Shown here: piece after piece, positions 1 to 7,746 of the stretch
Layout: the number at the start of each line of letters is the position of its first letter
Numbering within the stretch: the stretch's first letter is position 1
DNA from: Saprospiraceae bacterium
Lineage (GTDB): Bacteria; Bacteroidota; Bacteroidia; Chitinophagales; Saprospiraceae
DNA length: 42,112 bases
Direction: 5' to 3'
Assembly: GCA_020846655.1 (NCBI GenBank)
Contig: JADLDL010000299.1
Span: 1 to 42,112 of the forward strand
Notes under the pieces: model-generated
What the model was told of the DNA's origin: nothing
Databases searched by the model: none
What the model saw: only the letters and a program-made list of their open reading frames with translations
Translations under genes and position numbers: made by a program

Positions 1-23
1 TAACGTTTTCTTAACTCTCGTGT

Positions 24-31
24 TATTTTTG
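24..31 (+). promoter_or_regulatory. -7 promoter box (TATTTTTG) upstream of the first glycosyltransferase
   Basis: The sequence TATTTTTG matches the Bacteroidota -7 consensus TAnnTTTG. It lies about 50 bases upstream of the ATG at 82. No clear TTTG -33 element is visible at the right distance, so this rests on one box only. Confidence 0.4.
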
Positions 32-58
32 CAACGCCAAGTGGCCGGTTCGCGGAAA

Positions 59-74
59 GCAGTAGGCAGTAGGC
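59..74. repeat. Short heptamer tandem repeat (GCAGTAG x2.3)
   Basis: The 7-base unit GCAGTAG occurs twice in a row, followed by a partial third unit, ending 8 bases before the first gene. On its own this is minor. It is listed because 7-base periodicity recurs at 807-869 and 25472-25570 with different sequences. Confidence 0.55.
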
Positions 75-81
75 TGGTACT

Positions 82-804
82 ATGATGAAGAATACGCCAA
101 AAAAGCGACTTGACGTACTGATTCCGGCCTACAATGAGGAAGTTTCGCTGCCCCTGGTCCTGGCTGCCATCCCAAAAGAGTGGGTGCGCGAGGTGTTGGT
201 TTGTGACAATGGCTCTACGGATCGCACTGCAAGCGTCGCCCGGGAAGGCGGCGCCCGGGTCATCGAAGCCCGCCAGCGTGGTTACGGCTCGGCTTGCCTG
301 GCGGGCATGCGTTACCTGGAAAGCCTGCCCCCGTCCGAACAGCCCGAAATTCTGGTGTTCCTGGATGGCGACTATTCTGACTACCCCGAAGATCTGCCAA
401 ACGTGGTGGATCCGATTTTGAACGGCGACTTTGATCTGGTGATCGGCTCCCGGCTGCTGGGCCAACCCGAACCGGGCGCGATGACAGCGCCCCAACGCTT
501 TGGCAACTGGCTGGCGCCCCTGCTGATCCGCTGGATATACGGCTACCGGTTTACCGACCTCGGCCCCTTCCGGGCCATCCGTTGGAAAACGCTGCTGGAA
601 CTGAAGCTGCAAGACCCGAACTACGGCTGGACGGTGGAAATGCAGGTCCGGGCTGCCCAGCACCGACTCGCTTGCACCGAAGTGCCCGTGCGCTACCGCA
701 AACGGGCCGGCGGACGCAGCAAAGTGTCCGGCACCCTTCGGGGTGTCGTACTGGCCGGTTGGAAAATTATCATCACTATTTTCAAATTGGCCATCCGCCC
801 CTAA
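82..804 (+). CDS. Family 2 glycosyltransferase, DPM1/polyprenyl-phosphate type
   Basis: This is a 240-residue GT-A fold glycosyltransferase of family GT2. The N-terminus has the nucleotide-sugar binding start (VLIPAYNEE, residues 12-20) and a CDNGSTD motif (41-47). The metal-binding acidic motif is FLDGDYSDYPED (94-104, DGD at 95-97). The C-terminus keeps the basic KRAGGRSKVSGTLRG element typical of dolichol/undecaprenyl-phosphate sugar transferases. The only hydrophobic stretch is near the end (about 225-237), so it is probably a peripheral inner-membrane enzyme that transfers a sugar from a nucleotide donor onto a lipid carrier or glycan. Donor and acceptor cannot be read from sequence. ATG at 82 was chosen; an ATG directly after it at 85 is equally possible. 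It is followed by a repeat tract and a second GT2 gene in the same direction. Confidence 0.88.
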   Translation: MMKNTPKKRLDVLIPAYNEEVSLPLVLAAIPKEWVREVLVCDNGSTDRTASVAREGGARVIEARQRGYGSACLAGMRYLESLPPSEQPEILVFLDGDYSDYPEDLPNVVDPILNGDFDLVIGSRLLGQPEPGAMTAPQRFGNWLAPLLIRWIYGYRFTDLGPFRAIRWKTLLELKLQDPNYGWTVEMQVRAAQHRLACTEVPVRYRKRAGGRSKVSGTLRGVVLAGWKIIITIFKLAIRP

Positions 805-806
805 TC

Positions 807-869
807 CGAAACACGAAACACGCACCCCGAAACACGCACACCGCACCCCGAAACACGCACAACGCACTT
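807..869. repeat. Nine-unit heptamer tandem repeat between two glycosyltransferase genes
   Basis: The stretch divides without remainder into nine 7-base units, each beginning with CG. Four are CGAAACA (807, 814, 828 and 849). The others are CGCAC followed by two variable bases (821, 835, 842, 856, 863). The repeat fills almost the whole gap between the stop at 804 and the start at 887. A 7-base unit is not a multiple of three, which argues against a coding role. Confidence 0.85.
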
Positions 870-886
870 TAAGCACTCAACCACAT

Positions 887-2431
887 ATGTACGGTCTCCA
901 TTCTTTTTTCGAAGCACTCCAATATCAGGCATTTGTCGATTTTGGTTATTTGATGCTCTTCGTTTACTTCGTTGCTATGAGCGGCGTCACGGTGTACGCC
1001 CTCCTGCAATTCCACTTGTTGTACCTGTACAAACGGTACCACAAGGAAAACCCGAAGATCCAGTACAGCCAGTATGAAATGGACGACCAGAACGCGCCAT
1101 TTGTTACCGTGCAATTGCCCATGTACAATGAAATGTATGTGGCAGAGCGCATTATCGACTATGTGGCAGCGCAGGAGTATCCCAAAGACAAATTTGAAAT
1201 TCACGTGCTGGACGACTCTACCGACGAAACGGTCGGTATCGTAGCCGCTAAAGTGGCGGAGCTCAAAGCACAGGGTTTTAATATCGAGCATATCCACCGC
1301 GTCAACCGCCAGGGCTACAAAGCCGGCGCACTACAGGAGGCCATGCCAAAAGCCAACGGCGATTTTATCGCCATTTTTGACGCCGACTTCACGCCGCGTC
1401 CCGATTTTCTGCGCACCACGATGACCTATTTCGAAGATGCGAAGGTGGCCATCGTGCAAACCCGCTGGGAGCACATCAACGCCGATTACAGCATGTTGAC
1501 CAAATTGCAGGCCCTGCAACTCAACGTGCACTTTACCGTCGAGCAAGCCGGCCGTTCGTACGGCAACCTGCTGCTCCAGTTCAACGGTACGGCTGGTGTG
1601 TGGCGCAAAAAAGTAATCAACGAAGCCGGCGGCTGGCAGAGCGACACGCTGACCGAAGACCTGGACCTGAGTTTCCGCGCCCAGATCATGGGCTACAAAA
1701 TTCAGTACCTGGAGAAACTGGGCAGCCCGGCCGAATTGCCGGTAGACATGAACGCCCTGAAAGGCCAGCAATTCCGCTGGAACAAAGGCGGCGCTCAAAA
1801 TGCCCGCAAACTGCTCAAACTCGTGTGGAACACCGACAAACTGAACCGCGTGCAGAAAATGCACGCCATCAGCCAGTTGCTGGCCTACGGCGTGTTCCTG
1901 TGGGTATTTATTGCCGCCCTGAGCAGCATTCCGCTTTCGTTTGCCTTCCAGGAACTGGGCATCTCCACGCACTTCCTGTCGTTCTCCGTGCTGGGTTTGT
2001 TTGCGGTAGCGAGCATTTCCTATACCGCCAACATCACCGCCGCCCTCAACCGCACCAATGGCACCTCGTTTTGGGAAAAAGTGCGCTTTTTCGGCTTGTT
2101 CCTTTCGTTTATGCCGATTTCAATGGGCTTGTCGCTCTACAACGCTGTGGCGGTAGTGGAAGGCTTGCGCGGTAAAGTATCGGCATTCGTACGGACGCCC
2201 AAATACGGCATCACCGGCGGACACAACAACTCCATCAAAAAAGCCAGTTACCTGGCCTCCAAAATCTCCTGGGTCACCTACGCCGAGGGCTTTATGGCCC
2301 TGGTGTTTGCCACCACGGTGATCATCGGTATCCGCACGGGCAACAACGCCTTCGTGCTGTTCCACTCGATGTTGTCGTTTGGTTTTGCCACGATTTGCTA
2401 CTACTCCATCAAGCACCTGCGCTTGCGCTAG
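887..2431 (+). CDS. Membrane GT2 glycosyltransferase, cellulose-synthase-like
   Basis: This is a 514-residue processive-type GT2 enzyme of the bacterial cellulose synthase-like group. After an N-terminal membrane segment (about 19-45) the cytosolic catalytic domain shows all four family motifs: DD (109-110), DAD (165-167), TED (256-258) and QQFRW (294-298, the QxxRW motif of processive enzymes). Four or more hydrophobic segments follow (about 328-355, 364-385, 400-425, 465-485, 488-508). It probably polymerises or exports a polysaccharide, or glycosylates a membrane lipid; the product is unknown. The frame is open back to 743, but the upstream part would be translated repeat, so ATG 887 is preferred. 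No PilZ domain or BcsB-like partner is present. A strong terminator follows directly. Confidence 0.88.
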   Translation: MYGLHSFFEALQYQAFVDFGYLMLFVYFVAMSGVTVYALLQFHLLYLYKRYHKENPKIQYSQYEMDDQNAPFVTVQLPMYNEMYVAERIIDYVAAQEYPKDKFEIHVLDDSTDETVGIVAAKVAELKAQGFNIEHIHRVNRQGYKAGALQEAMPKANGDFIAIFDADFTPRPDFLRTTMTYFEDAKVAIVQTRWEHINADYSMLTKLQALQLNVHFTVEQAGRSYGNLLLQFNGTAGVWRKKVINEAGGWQSDTLTEDLDLSFRAQIMGYKIQYLEKLGSPAELPVDMNALKGQQFRWNKGGAQNARKLLKLVWNTDKLNRVQKMHAISQLLAYGVFLWVFIAALSSIPLSFAFQELGISTHFLSFSVLGLFAVASISYTANITAALNRTNGTSFWEKVRFFGLFLSFMPISMGLSLYNAVAVVEGLRGKVSAFVRTPKYGITGGHNNSIKKASYLASKISWVTYAEGFMALVFATTVIIGIRTGNNAFVLFHSMLSFGFATICYYSIKHLRLR

Positions 2432-2457
2432 TCGTTTGATTTTATAATTTGCCTGAC

Positions 2458-2512
2458 AAGGGCACATTTGGACGCGCGCGTTTTCAGCGCTACCAAATGT
2501 GCCCTTTTTTTT
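2458..2512 (+). terminator. Intrinsic terminator after the cellulose-synthase-like gene
   Basis: A perfect 14-bp inverted repeat (AAGGGCACATTTGG at 2458-2471 pairing with 2493-2506) runs into a T tract at 2505-2512. It starts 27 bases after the stop codon. Confidence 0.92.
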
Positions 2513-2588
2513 AAGAAAATTTTAAACCAACCGTTTGAGGGAGTCATGCTGTCTTTGTAGGTAAATAGGTTCATCTAAATCATTTGCC

Positions 2589-3053
2589 ATGAAACATGTC
2601 ATTTTGCTGCTCCTCTCCTTTGTCGTATTTTTTTCCTGCAAAAAAAATTGCGACTGCGTGCCGCCTCCTACCACGGCCGATTATCTGATCGTCGGTTATT
2701 CCAGTTGTTTTTGTGAAAACTGTTGCACCACCGCCTACAAACTGGCCGACGGCAAGTTGTACCTGGGCGAACGCACCGAACCCGACAAGTATACCTTCCA
2801 AAGCACCGCGCTCGACCCGGCCAAATACAACCAGGCCAAGGTATTGCTCGACGAATTTCCTTCAGAATTGCTCGACGAAAACAATGCCATGTATGGTTGC
2901 GGCGGCTGTGCTGACCAACCCGTTTTTTACGTGGAAATGAAAAAAGACGGACAAGTCTATTCCTGGCACATCGACTCGATCACGGATGGCTTTCCGGATT
3001 ATGTGAAAGCCTATTCCAAACACCTGTCGGACGTTTTTGCCCAATTGCAATAA
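2589..3053 (+). CDS. Cysteine-rich lipoprotein of unknown function
   Basis: This is a 154-residue protein I do not recognise. It has a lipoprotein signal ending in a lipobox (VVFFSC, Cys17), so the mature form is probably anchored to the outer membrane. Two cysteine clusters stand out: CDCV just after the anchor and SCFCENCC (about 39-46), plus CGGC near residue 103. This density is unusual for a periplasmic lipoprotein and suggests disulfides or metal binding. The rest is soluble and mildly acidic. It stands alone between two hairpins (2458-2512 and 3074-3113). ATG 2589 gives a good signal peptide. The cysteine clusters are seen; the metal or redox role is speculation. Confidence 0.75.
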   Translation: MKHVILLLLSFVVFFSCKKNCDCVPPPTTADYLIVGYSSCFCENCCTTAYKLADGKLYLGERTEPDKYTFQSTALDPAKYNQAKVLLDEFPSELLDENNAMYGCGGCADQPVFYVEMKKDGQVYSWHIDSITDGFPDYVKAYSKHLSDVFAQLQ

Positions 3054-3073
3054 CTCCGCGTCGGGTGGTCTTA

Positions 3074-3113
3074 ACAATACAGGCGTGCTGGTGGTCCGGC
3101 ACGCCTGTATTGT
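3074..3113 (+). terminator. Perfect 15-bp hairpin after the cysteine-rich lipoprotein gene
   Basis: ACAATACAGGCGTGC (3074-3088) is perfectly complementary to 3099-3113, with a 10-base loop, starting 21 bases after the stop. There is no T run behind it, so termination may be partial. It could also act as a 3' stabiliser. Confidence 0.65.
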
Positions 3114-3155
3114 GTTAAAGCCGTTTAACACAGGTTAAACCGTCGTTAAACCGCC
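3112..3155. repeat. 11-bp-phased GTTAAA repeats with an internal palindrome
   Basis: Four consecutive 11-base blocks (3112, 3123, 3134, 3145) each carry GTTAAA or GTTTAA near the start. The last two are nearly identical (GTTAAACCGTC and GTTAAACCGCC). The first two form a palindrome, GTGTTAAA and TTTAACAC, with a 4-base loop. It lies 90 bases upstream of the ATG at 3245. A spacing of one helical turn suggests protein binding, but this is inference. Confidence 0.5.
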
Positions 3156-3244
3156 CACAGCCCTCGTGCGAACTGCCACCTGAGCGGGTATATTTACCGT
3201 CATACCGGTATCTCCACCATCCTTTCCATTGCCTACCCAATTGT

Positions 3245-3970
3245 ATGAGAACATCCTTCTTTTTTCTGCTGCTCCTGCTGGCCTCCTGTGCGCCGTATTA
3301 CCGCTACCAACCCGCCGCCGAGCAACCCGACCTCACCAGCACCTACTACCACCACGGCCTGCCGACCCTGCGTTCGCAGCTCAACGGCGCCGACATCTCC
3401 GCCGACCTGAGCATCCGCGGCAACCGGAACATGACGCTGAGCCTGTTTGTGCAAAATGCCGGCTTGCAGGCCTTTGACGTGCTGCCGGAAGACATCAAAG
3501 TGACCGGCTACGACGCCGCCGGCAACAAAATGTCGTTTCAGGTACTGACGGCCGAACAAGTGATCCGCCGCAAGCGCAACCGCAACCTGGCTATTGCCGG
3601 CGTAGCCGTGGCGGCTACCGTGGCTACTGTGGCCGTGGCCGCTAACAACCTGGACAGCCCGAATGTCCCCGACAACGACTATCAGTACAACTACGAGGCT
3701 GATTTCTGGTACTCCATGGCAACCATACCGGCTGTGGTGCTGGAAACCTCCGCCATCGTGGCGGCTACGCAACAGTTGGCGCCGCCGGTGGCGCCTTTCC
3801 GTTCGTCCGACGGCTTATTGCGCCGGCACACGTTGTACCCTGATGAAGCCCTGGAGGGCATCATCAAAATCCGCGCCCGCCCCGATCACCTGAGCAAAAT
3901 AGAAGTGGAAGTGCCCGTAGAGGGCGGATATGCACAATTTACCTTCGACCGTCGGAAAAAGCCTTTCTAA
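3245..3970 (+). CDS. Putative lipoprotein of unknown function
   Basis: This is a 241-residue protein with a short lipoprotein signal peptide (LLLLLASC, lipobox Cys15). A Tyr-rich segment follows (YYRYQP). A beta-rich region follows at about 50-100, and then an Ala/Val-rich stretch (about 115-133, AIAGVAVAATVATVAVAA) that looks like a membrane-inserting or hairpin segment. The C-terminus has the repeated charged/hydrophobic alternation of a beta sandwich. I do not recognise the family. It is probably attached to the periplasmic face of the inner or outer membrane. The next gene starts 15 bases later, but a -7-like box lies in that gap, so co-transcription is not certain. Confidence 0.7.
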   Translation: MRTSFFFLLLLLASCAPYYRYQPAAEQPDLTSTYYHHGLPTLRSQLNGADISADLSIRGNRNMTLSLFVQNAGLQAFDVLPEDIKVTGYDAAGNKMSFQVLTAEQVIRRKRNRNLAIAGVAVAATVATVAVAANNLDSPNVPDNDYQYNYEADFWYSMATIPAVVLETSAIVAATQQLAPPVAPFRSSDGLLRRHTLYPDEALEGIIKIRARPDHLSKIEVEVPVEGGYAQFTFDRRKKPF

Positions 3971-3973
3971 AAA

Positions 3974-3981
3974 TACCTTTG
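3974..3981 (+). promoter_or_regulatory. -7-like box (TACCTTTG) immediately before the GT-C gene
   Basis: TACCTTTG fits TAnnTTTG exactly but ends only 4 bases before the ATG at 3986. If used, the transcript would start at or next to the start codon. No -33 TTTG is visible. Confidence 0.3.
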
Positions 3982-3985
3982 CGCC

Positions 3986-5416
3986 ATGGCGCGCAACTCC
4001 TCCCACCCAATTTTGCCGGTAACCGTCAGTGGCGCCATGATCGCCCTGACGGTTTTTTTAGGGTATTTCGCAGATCGCCCGGCGTTCCTCGGGCTGCTCG
4101 GCAGTTACGGCCTGTGGTTTGGCTTGTACGGCCTGGTGCTGTTCGGCAGGGGCTGGACGGCTGTCCAGCAGCGTTGGTGGCTCGGTTTGGGGCTCGGGCT
4201 TCGGGCCTTACTGCTGTGCAGCACGCCCAATTTTTCCGACGATGTTTTCCGGTTTTTGTGGGACGGGCACCTGAGCGCGGCCGGCCTTCACCCTTTTGCA
4301 CACCCACCGGCCTACTACCTGGAGCAGCAACTGGCCGTTCCGGGCAATACGCCGGAGTTGTACCAGCGTCTCAACTCGCCACAGTACCACACCGTTTACC
4401 CGCCGGTTTGCCAGGCGGTATTTTGGCTGGCGGTGCGTTGTTTTCCGGAAAGTATGGCCGGAGCGATTTTCGTGATAAAATTTTTCCTGCTGGCTTGCGA
4501 GGCGGGCACCATCGCGGTGTTGGCGCGGTTCCAACTGCGGACTTCGGGTTCCGAGACCCCAGCGCCCGGGTTGGCACCGCTTTCTATCGCGGTGGCGTAT
4601 GCCTTAAACCCGCTGGCGATCCAGGAGATCACGGGCAACTGCCATTTTGAAGGCGCCATGTTGTGTTTTCTGCTGGCTGGCCTTTGGGCGTTGCAGCGGC
4701 AACGCCGGGCTGGGGCCGCTGTTTTTTGGGCACTGGCCACGGCAGCCAAATTGTTGCCGCTGTTGTTTTTGCCGATCGTGTTGCTGGGGTTGGGTTGGCG
4801 CAAAGCCCTGCGGTTTGCGCTGGTCTTTGCAGGCACGGCGGCAGTATTGTTTTTGCCGCTGTTGCAGCCGGATATTTTGCTGCACATGGCGGGCAGCCTG
4901 CAACTGTATTTCCGGCAATTTGAATTCAACGCCAGCCTGTATTATGTCTTGAAAAACATTGGCGAAGCCTATGCGCCGCCGAAATTGGATGTGGCGCGCA
5001 CGCTGGGACCGATTCTGGCGGGCCTTGTTTTTCTTTCCGTCCTGGTTGTCTCGGCGTATAAAATCCGCCGGGACCGGCCGGGCGAAGTGCCGGCTGGTCC
5101 CGGCGAACGCTTGCCGAAACAAATGGTGCTTGCCCTCGGCATTTACCTGAGTCTGGCCACTACCGTGCATCCCTGGTATGTGGTGCCCTTGTTTGGGCTG
5201 AGCCTGCTGACCCCCTGGCGGTTTCCACTGGTCTGGTCGGCAGCCGTGGTCTTATCCTACAGCCACTATGTGGGCGGCGGGTTTCTGGAAAACTATCGCC
5301 TGATCGGGCTGGAATACGCGCTGGTGGCGCTGGCTATCGGCTGGGATGTTTGGCAACGCCGCCGGCGGCTCAATCTTTCGAGCTCTCGCCCACAAAATAA
5401 TGCTCCCGGTTTTTGA
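3986..5416 (+). CDS. Polytopic GT-C type glycosyltransferase (GT87/mannosyltransferase-like)
   Basis: This is a 476-residue integral membrane protein with about ten to twelve hydrophobic segments. The first long loop carries NFSDDVFRFLWDGH (about 82-95). A paired acidic motif after the first helices is the catalytic signature of GT-C enzymes that use lipid-phosphate sugars (GT87, MptB-like). A second conserved-looking loop contains HTVYPPVCQAVFW, and TTVHPWYVVPLF near the C-terminus is also typical of this group. Likely role: transfer of a sugar from a polyprenyl-phosphate donor on the outer face of the inner membrane. The DPM1-like enzyme at 82-804 could supply such a donor, but this pairing is inference. 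Its last 47 bases overlap the end of the convergent gene at 5370-5906. Confidence 0.8.
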   Translation: MARNSSHPILPVTVSGAMIALTVFLGYFADRPAFLGLLGSYGLWFGLYGLVLFGRGWTAVQQRWWLGLGLGLRALLLCSTPNFSDDVFRFLWDGHLSAAGLHPFAHPPAYYLEQQLAVPGNTPELYQRLNSPQYHTVYPPVCQAVFWLAVRCFPESMAGAIFVIKFFLLACEAGTIAVLARFQLRTSGSETPAPGLAPLSIAVAYALNPLAIQEITGNCHFEGAMLCFLLAGLWALQRQRRAGAAVFWALATAAKLLPLLFLPIVLLGLGWRKALRFALVFAGTAAVLFLPLLQPDILLHMAGSLQLYFRQFEFNASLYYVLKNIGEAYAPPKLDVARTLGPILAGLVFLSVLVVSAYKIRRDRPGEVPAGPGERLPKQMVLALGIYLSLATTVHPWYVVPLFGLSLLTPWRFPLVWSAAVVLSYSHYVGGGFLENYRLIGLEYALVALAIGWDVWQRRRRLNLSSSRPQNNAPGF

Positions 5417-5906
5417 ACAGGAAATTGAAGGTGGTCATGCTGCCGTAGCAACGGGTGATGTATTGCTGGAGGTTGACCTTGTCTTCGTCGTCCAGTTTTT
5501 TGTGGCCGTTGATGTTTTGTTCGAGCACCCGGAGCCGGTCGCGCATCATCACGATTTTGTGAAAAAACGTGTCGATTGGAATTTCTTTGGGTTGCACGCT
5601 GCCATCGGCAGACTGGAGGATCAATTTTCCATTGACCCAGCGGTCGCCCAGCGGCACTGTTTCGAGGCTAACGCCGGCCCAGGCGCGCAGGATGCGCACC
5701 AGCGATTTTTCGGCGTCGGTGAACGTCACCGATTCTTCGGCCGGCACGGCCTCTATGACTTGCCAGTTGGGATTGTCTTTGCCTACCATTTTTATGCCGT
5801 GCTGAACGTAGCACACTTCGTAGGCCGCCACGTGCAGGCGGATAATTACCCCGTCGCCGAACGCGGGGTGTTTGATGCGTGAACCGATACCTAATACTTG
5901 ATCCAT
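5370..5906 (-). CDS. Conserved hypothetical protein with N-terminal Tudor/SH3-like segment
   Basis: This 178-residue soluble protein begins LGIGSRIKHPAFGDGVI. That is the pattern of the small Tudor-like barrel found at the C-terminus of UvrD/PcrA helicases, where GxxVxHxxFGxGxV is the hallmark. The remaining 140 residues are mixed charged helices without a motif I recognise. There is no signal peptide or membrane segment, so it is probably cytoplasmic. It lies 21 bases downstream of the CPBP protease gene on the same strand, so the two are probably co-transcribed. Its 3' end overlaps the convergent glycosyltransferase by 47 bases. The function is unknown; nucleic-acid or RNA polymerase binding is a guess from the barrel. 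Confidence 0.75.
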   Translation of the reverse strand: MDQVLGIGSRIKHPAFGDGVIIRLHVAAYEVCYVQHGIKMVGKDNPNWQVIEAVPAEESVTFTDAEKSLVRILRAWAGVSLETVPLGDRWVNGKLILQSADGSVQPKEIPIDTFFHKIVMMRDRLRVLEQNINGHKKLDDEDKVNLQQYITRCYGSMTTFNFLFKNREHYFVGESSKD

Positions 5907-5927
5907 TATACGAGAAAAGTTTGAAGT

Positions 5928-6893
5928 TCAGGAAGGAAGAAGTGTTTGCCTGCGGCAAATTTGATTAATCCAAAACATCAGCGCCAGCGTCAGCAGCAGA
6001 GAAACCAGGGCGAATGGCCAGGAAATGATGATGTCTTGCGCCAAATCAATGGGAAACAAGCCGCGGCTGTACAAAAACTGCCCCAGTATCTGCGCGCCGT
6101 TGTTGACGAAATGGGCGGCGGCGGGTATCCAGAAATTGCCGGTGCGCCAGTACAGCCAGCCCAACACGAGGCCGAGTACCATACGCGGCAAAAAGCCTTC
6201 GAATTGCAAATGGGCAAAACTGAAAATAGCCGCTGCCAGCAGCAGTGCTTCCCAGGGCATCCGCAAGCGGCGCAGGAGTTGTTGTTGGAGTACGCCCCGG
6301 AACACCAATTCTTCGCCCAGGGCCGGTAGCAGGGCGATGAGCCCCAGGTTGGCCCACAGTTCCAGAGCGGTATCCATACGCAGGAGTTCTTTCAGGGTGC
6401 CGGCGGTTTTGTCTTCCATGCTTCTGAACAGTTCGGGCAGCGGCAGGGCTTTATTGATTTGGTACAGGTACATGACCAGGGGTATCGCCACCAGCATGAG
6501 CAACAAGCCGAGCAGCAGCAGGCGGGCATTGGGCCGGCGCCGGGCTTTCAGGTAATCCAGCGAACGCCAGGCCGGGGGGTAAAACAAGCGAAGCGTCATC
6601 CAACCGGCCAACAGGAAGGTGCTGATCTGGCTGACGGCCAGGAGCAGGCGCATCTGCCAGCGCGAGGCGGCACTGGCATCGGGCTTCAATTCGCCCGTTA
6701 GGAGGGATTCGTCCCAGCCGCCCAAGCGGGCGATCAGTTGGAGCAGCATCGCACCCGCGATGGTCAACAACACGCTGAACGCCAGTTGCACCAGCAACAC
6801 CGCCCGCACCCGTGGCGGCGCGAAACCGGCGGCCGGCGGCGTTGTTTTGAATTCCGGGTCATCCAGAGGAGTATCCTGTCTGTTGTCTTCCAT
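5928..6893 (-). CDS. CPBP family intramembrane glutamic protease
   Basis: This is a 321-residue polytopic membrane protein with about eight hydrophobic segments. It carries the three CPBP (Abi/CAAX protease-like) motifs: EELVFRG (194-200, catalytic Glu pair and Arg), FSFAHLQF (224-231) and AAAHFVNN (258-265). These residues form the active site in Rce1-type intramembrane glutamic proteases. Bacterial members act in prenyl-protein or signal-peptide processing and in bacteriocin immunity; no substrate is indicated here. The frame is open upstream to 7082, but that part lies over pdxJ, so ATG 6893 is chosen. A TATTTTTG box sits 20 bases upstream of this start. It heads a probable two-gene operon with the Tudor-like gene. 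Confidence 0.9.
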   Translation of the reverse strand: MEDNRQDTPLDDPEFKTTPPAAGFAPPRVRAVLLVQLAFSVLLTIAGAMLLQLIARLGGWDESLLTGELKPDASAASRWQMRLLLAVSQISTFLLAGWMTLRLFYPPAWRSLDYLKARRRPNARLLLLGLLLMLVAIPLVMYLYQINKALPLPELFRSMEDKTAGTLKELLRMDTALELWANLGLIALLPALGEELVFRGVLQQQLLRRLRMPWEALLLAAAIFSFAHLQFEGFLPRMVLGLVLGWLYWRTGNFWIPAAAHFVNNGAQILGQFLYSRGLFPIDLAQDIIISWPFALVSLLLTLALMFWINQICRRQTLLPS

Positions 6894-6912
6894 GTAAGCC
6901 GTACTTTTGCGA

Positions 6913-6920
6913 CAAAAATA
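6913..6920 (-). promoter_or_regulatory. -7 promoter box of the CPBP protease gene
   Basis: Read on the minus strand this is TATTTTTG, an exact TAnnTTTG match, 20 bases before the ATG at 6893. It lies in the 61-base divergent gap shared with pdxJ. A -33 element is not obvious. Confidence 0.5.
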
Positions 6921-6954
6921 GGACGTAGTTTGCGAAAACCTTAACCGAACAACA

Positions 6955-7674
6955 ATGCACCCAACACGCCTTTCCGTCAACATCAACAAAATAGCCCTGC
7001 TGCGCAATGCCCGGGGCGGCAATTTGCCCAACCTGGCGCAGGTAGCGCAGGACTGCGAGGCCTTCGGCGCCGAGGGTATCACGGTTCATCCGCGCCCCGA
7101 CCAGCGGCATATCCGTTTTGACGACGTGCCGTTGTTGCGGCGTATCGTCAGCACAGAATTCAACATTGAGGGCAATCCGACACCGGATTTCCTAGAGTTG
7201 GTGCTGGCCAATCCGCCACACCAATGTACCCTCGTGCCGGATACCACGCACCAACTGACCAGCGACCACGGCTGGGACACCCGCACGCACGCTGGTTTTT
7301 TGACAGACGTCATCGCCGCCCTGCACGTAAAAAACATCCGGGTTTCGGTGTTTGTGGATCCCGACCCGGATATGATCGAGGGCGCCAAAGCAGTGGGCGC
7401 CGACCGGGTGGAATTGTACACGGGACCGTATGCCCACGATTTCAACCAGGACCCGGCTGCGGCAATGGCGCCCTACACAGCCGCCGCGCTGGCAGCCAAT
7501 AGCATCGGTATCGGGCTGAATGCAGGGCACGACCTGAACCTGTACAACCTGAAATTTTTCAAGGAAAATTGCCCGGGCTTGCTGGAAGTCAGTATTGGGC
7601 ACGCCCTCATTGCCGATGCGCTGTATTATGGTTTATCGAACACCATCCGCATGTATTTGCGGCAGTTGCGCTAA
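6955..7674 (+). CDS. pdxJ: Pyridoxine 5'-phosphate synthase
   Basis: This 239-residue protein is PdxJ over its full length. The enzyme condenses 3-amino-2-oxopropyl phosphate with 1-deoxy-D-xylulose 5-phosphate to give pyridoxine 5'-phosphate, the last step of the DXP-dependent vitamin B6 route, in the cytoplasm. Visible hallmarks are VNINKIALLRNARGG (8-22), the active-site GITVHPRPDQRHIR (His45), NIEGNP (Glu72), LVPDTTHQLTSDHGWD, the phosphate-binding ELYTGPYA, and GLNAGHDLN and VSIGHALIADAL near the end. Asn replaces the Asp of the E. coli NIDH motif, as I recall is usual in Bacteroidota. It is divergent from the CPBP gene with only 61 bases between start codons, and is monocistronic. Confidence 0.97.
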   Translation: MHPTRLSVNINKIALLRNARGGNLPNLAQVAQDCEAFGAEGITVHPRPDQRHIRFDDVPLLRRIVSTEFNIEGNPTPDFLELVLANPPHQCTLVPDTTHQLTSDHGWDTRTHAGFLTDVIAALHVKNIRVSVFVDPDPDMIEGAKAVGADRVELYTGPYAHDFNQDPAAAMAPYTAAALAANSIGIGLNAGHDLNLYNLKFFKENCPGLLEVSIGHALIADALYYGLSNTIRMYLRQLR

Positions 7675-7746
7675 GCGTGCCGGCGGTTTTAATGCCAACA
7701 AAATGACTTCAAAAGCGCAGCAATTTTACCAGACTGTAAATTTTTT

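Noticed and set aside
807-869. CRISPR array
   Set aside because: Units are 7 bases with no spacers and there are no cas genes.
743-886. N-terminal extension of the cellulose-synthase-like gene through the heptamer repeats
   Set aside because: It would start inside the upstream gene and translate the repeats as a Lys/His/Arg/Thr-rich tail; ATG 887 starts a normal family N-terminus.
6894-7082. Upstream extension of the CPBP protease frame
   Set aside because: It lies over the 5' half of pdxJ and contains no membrane segment; a -7 box sits before ATG 6893.
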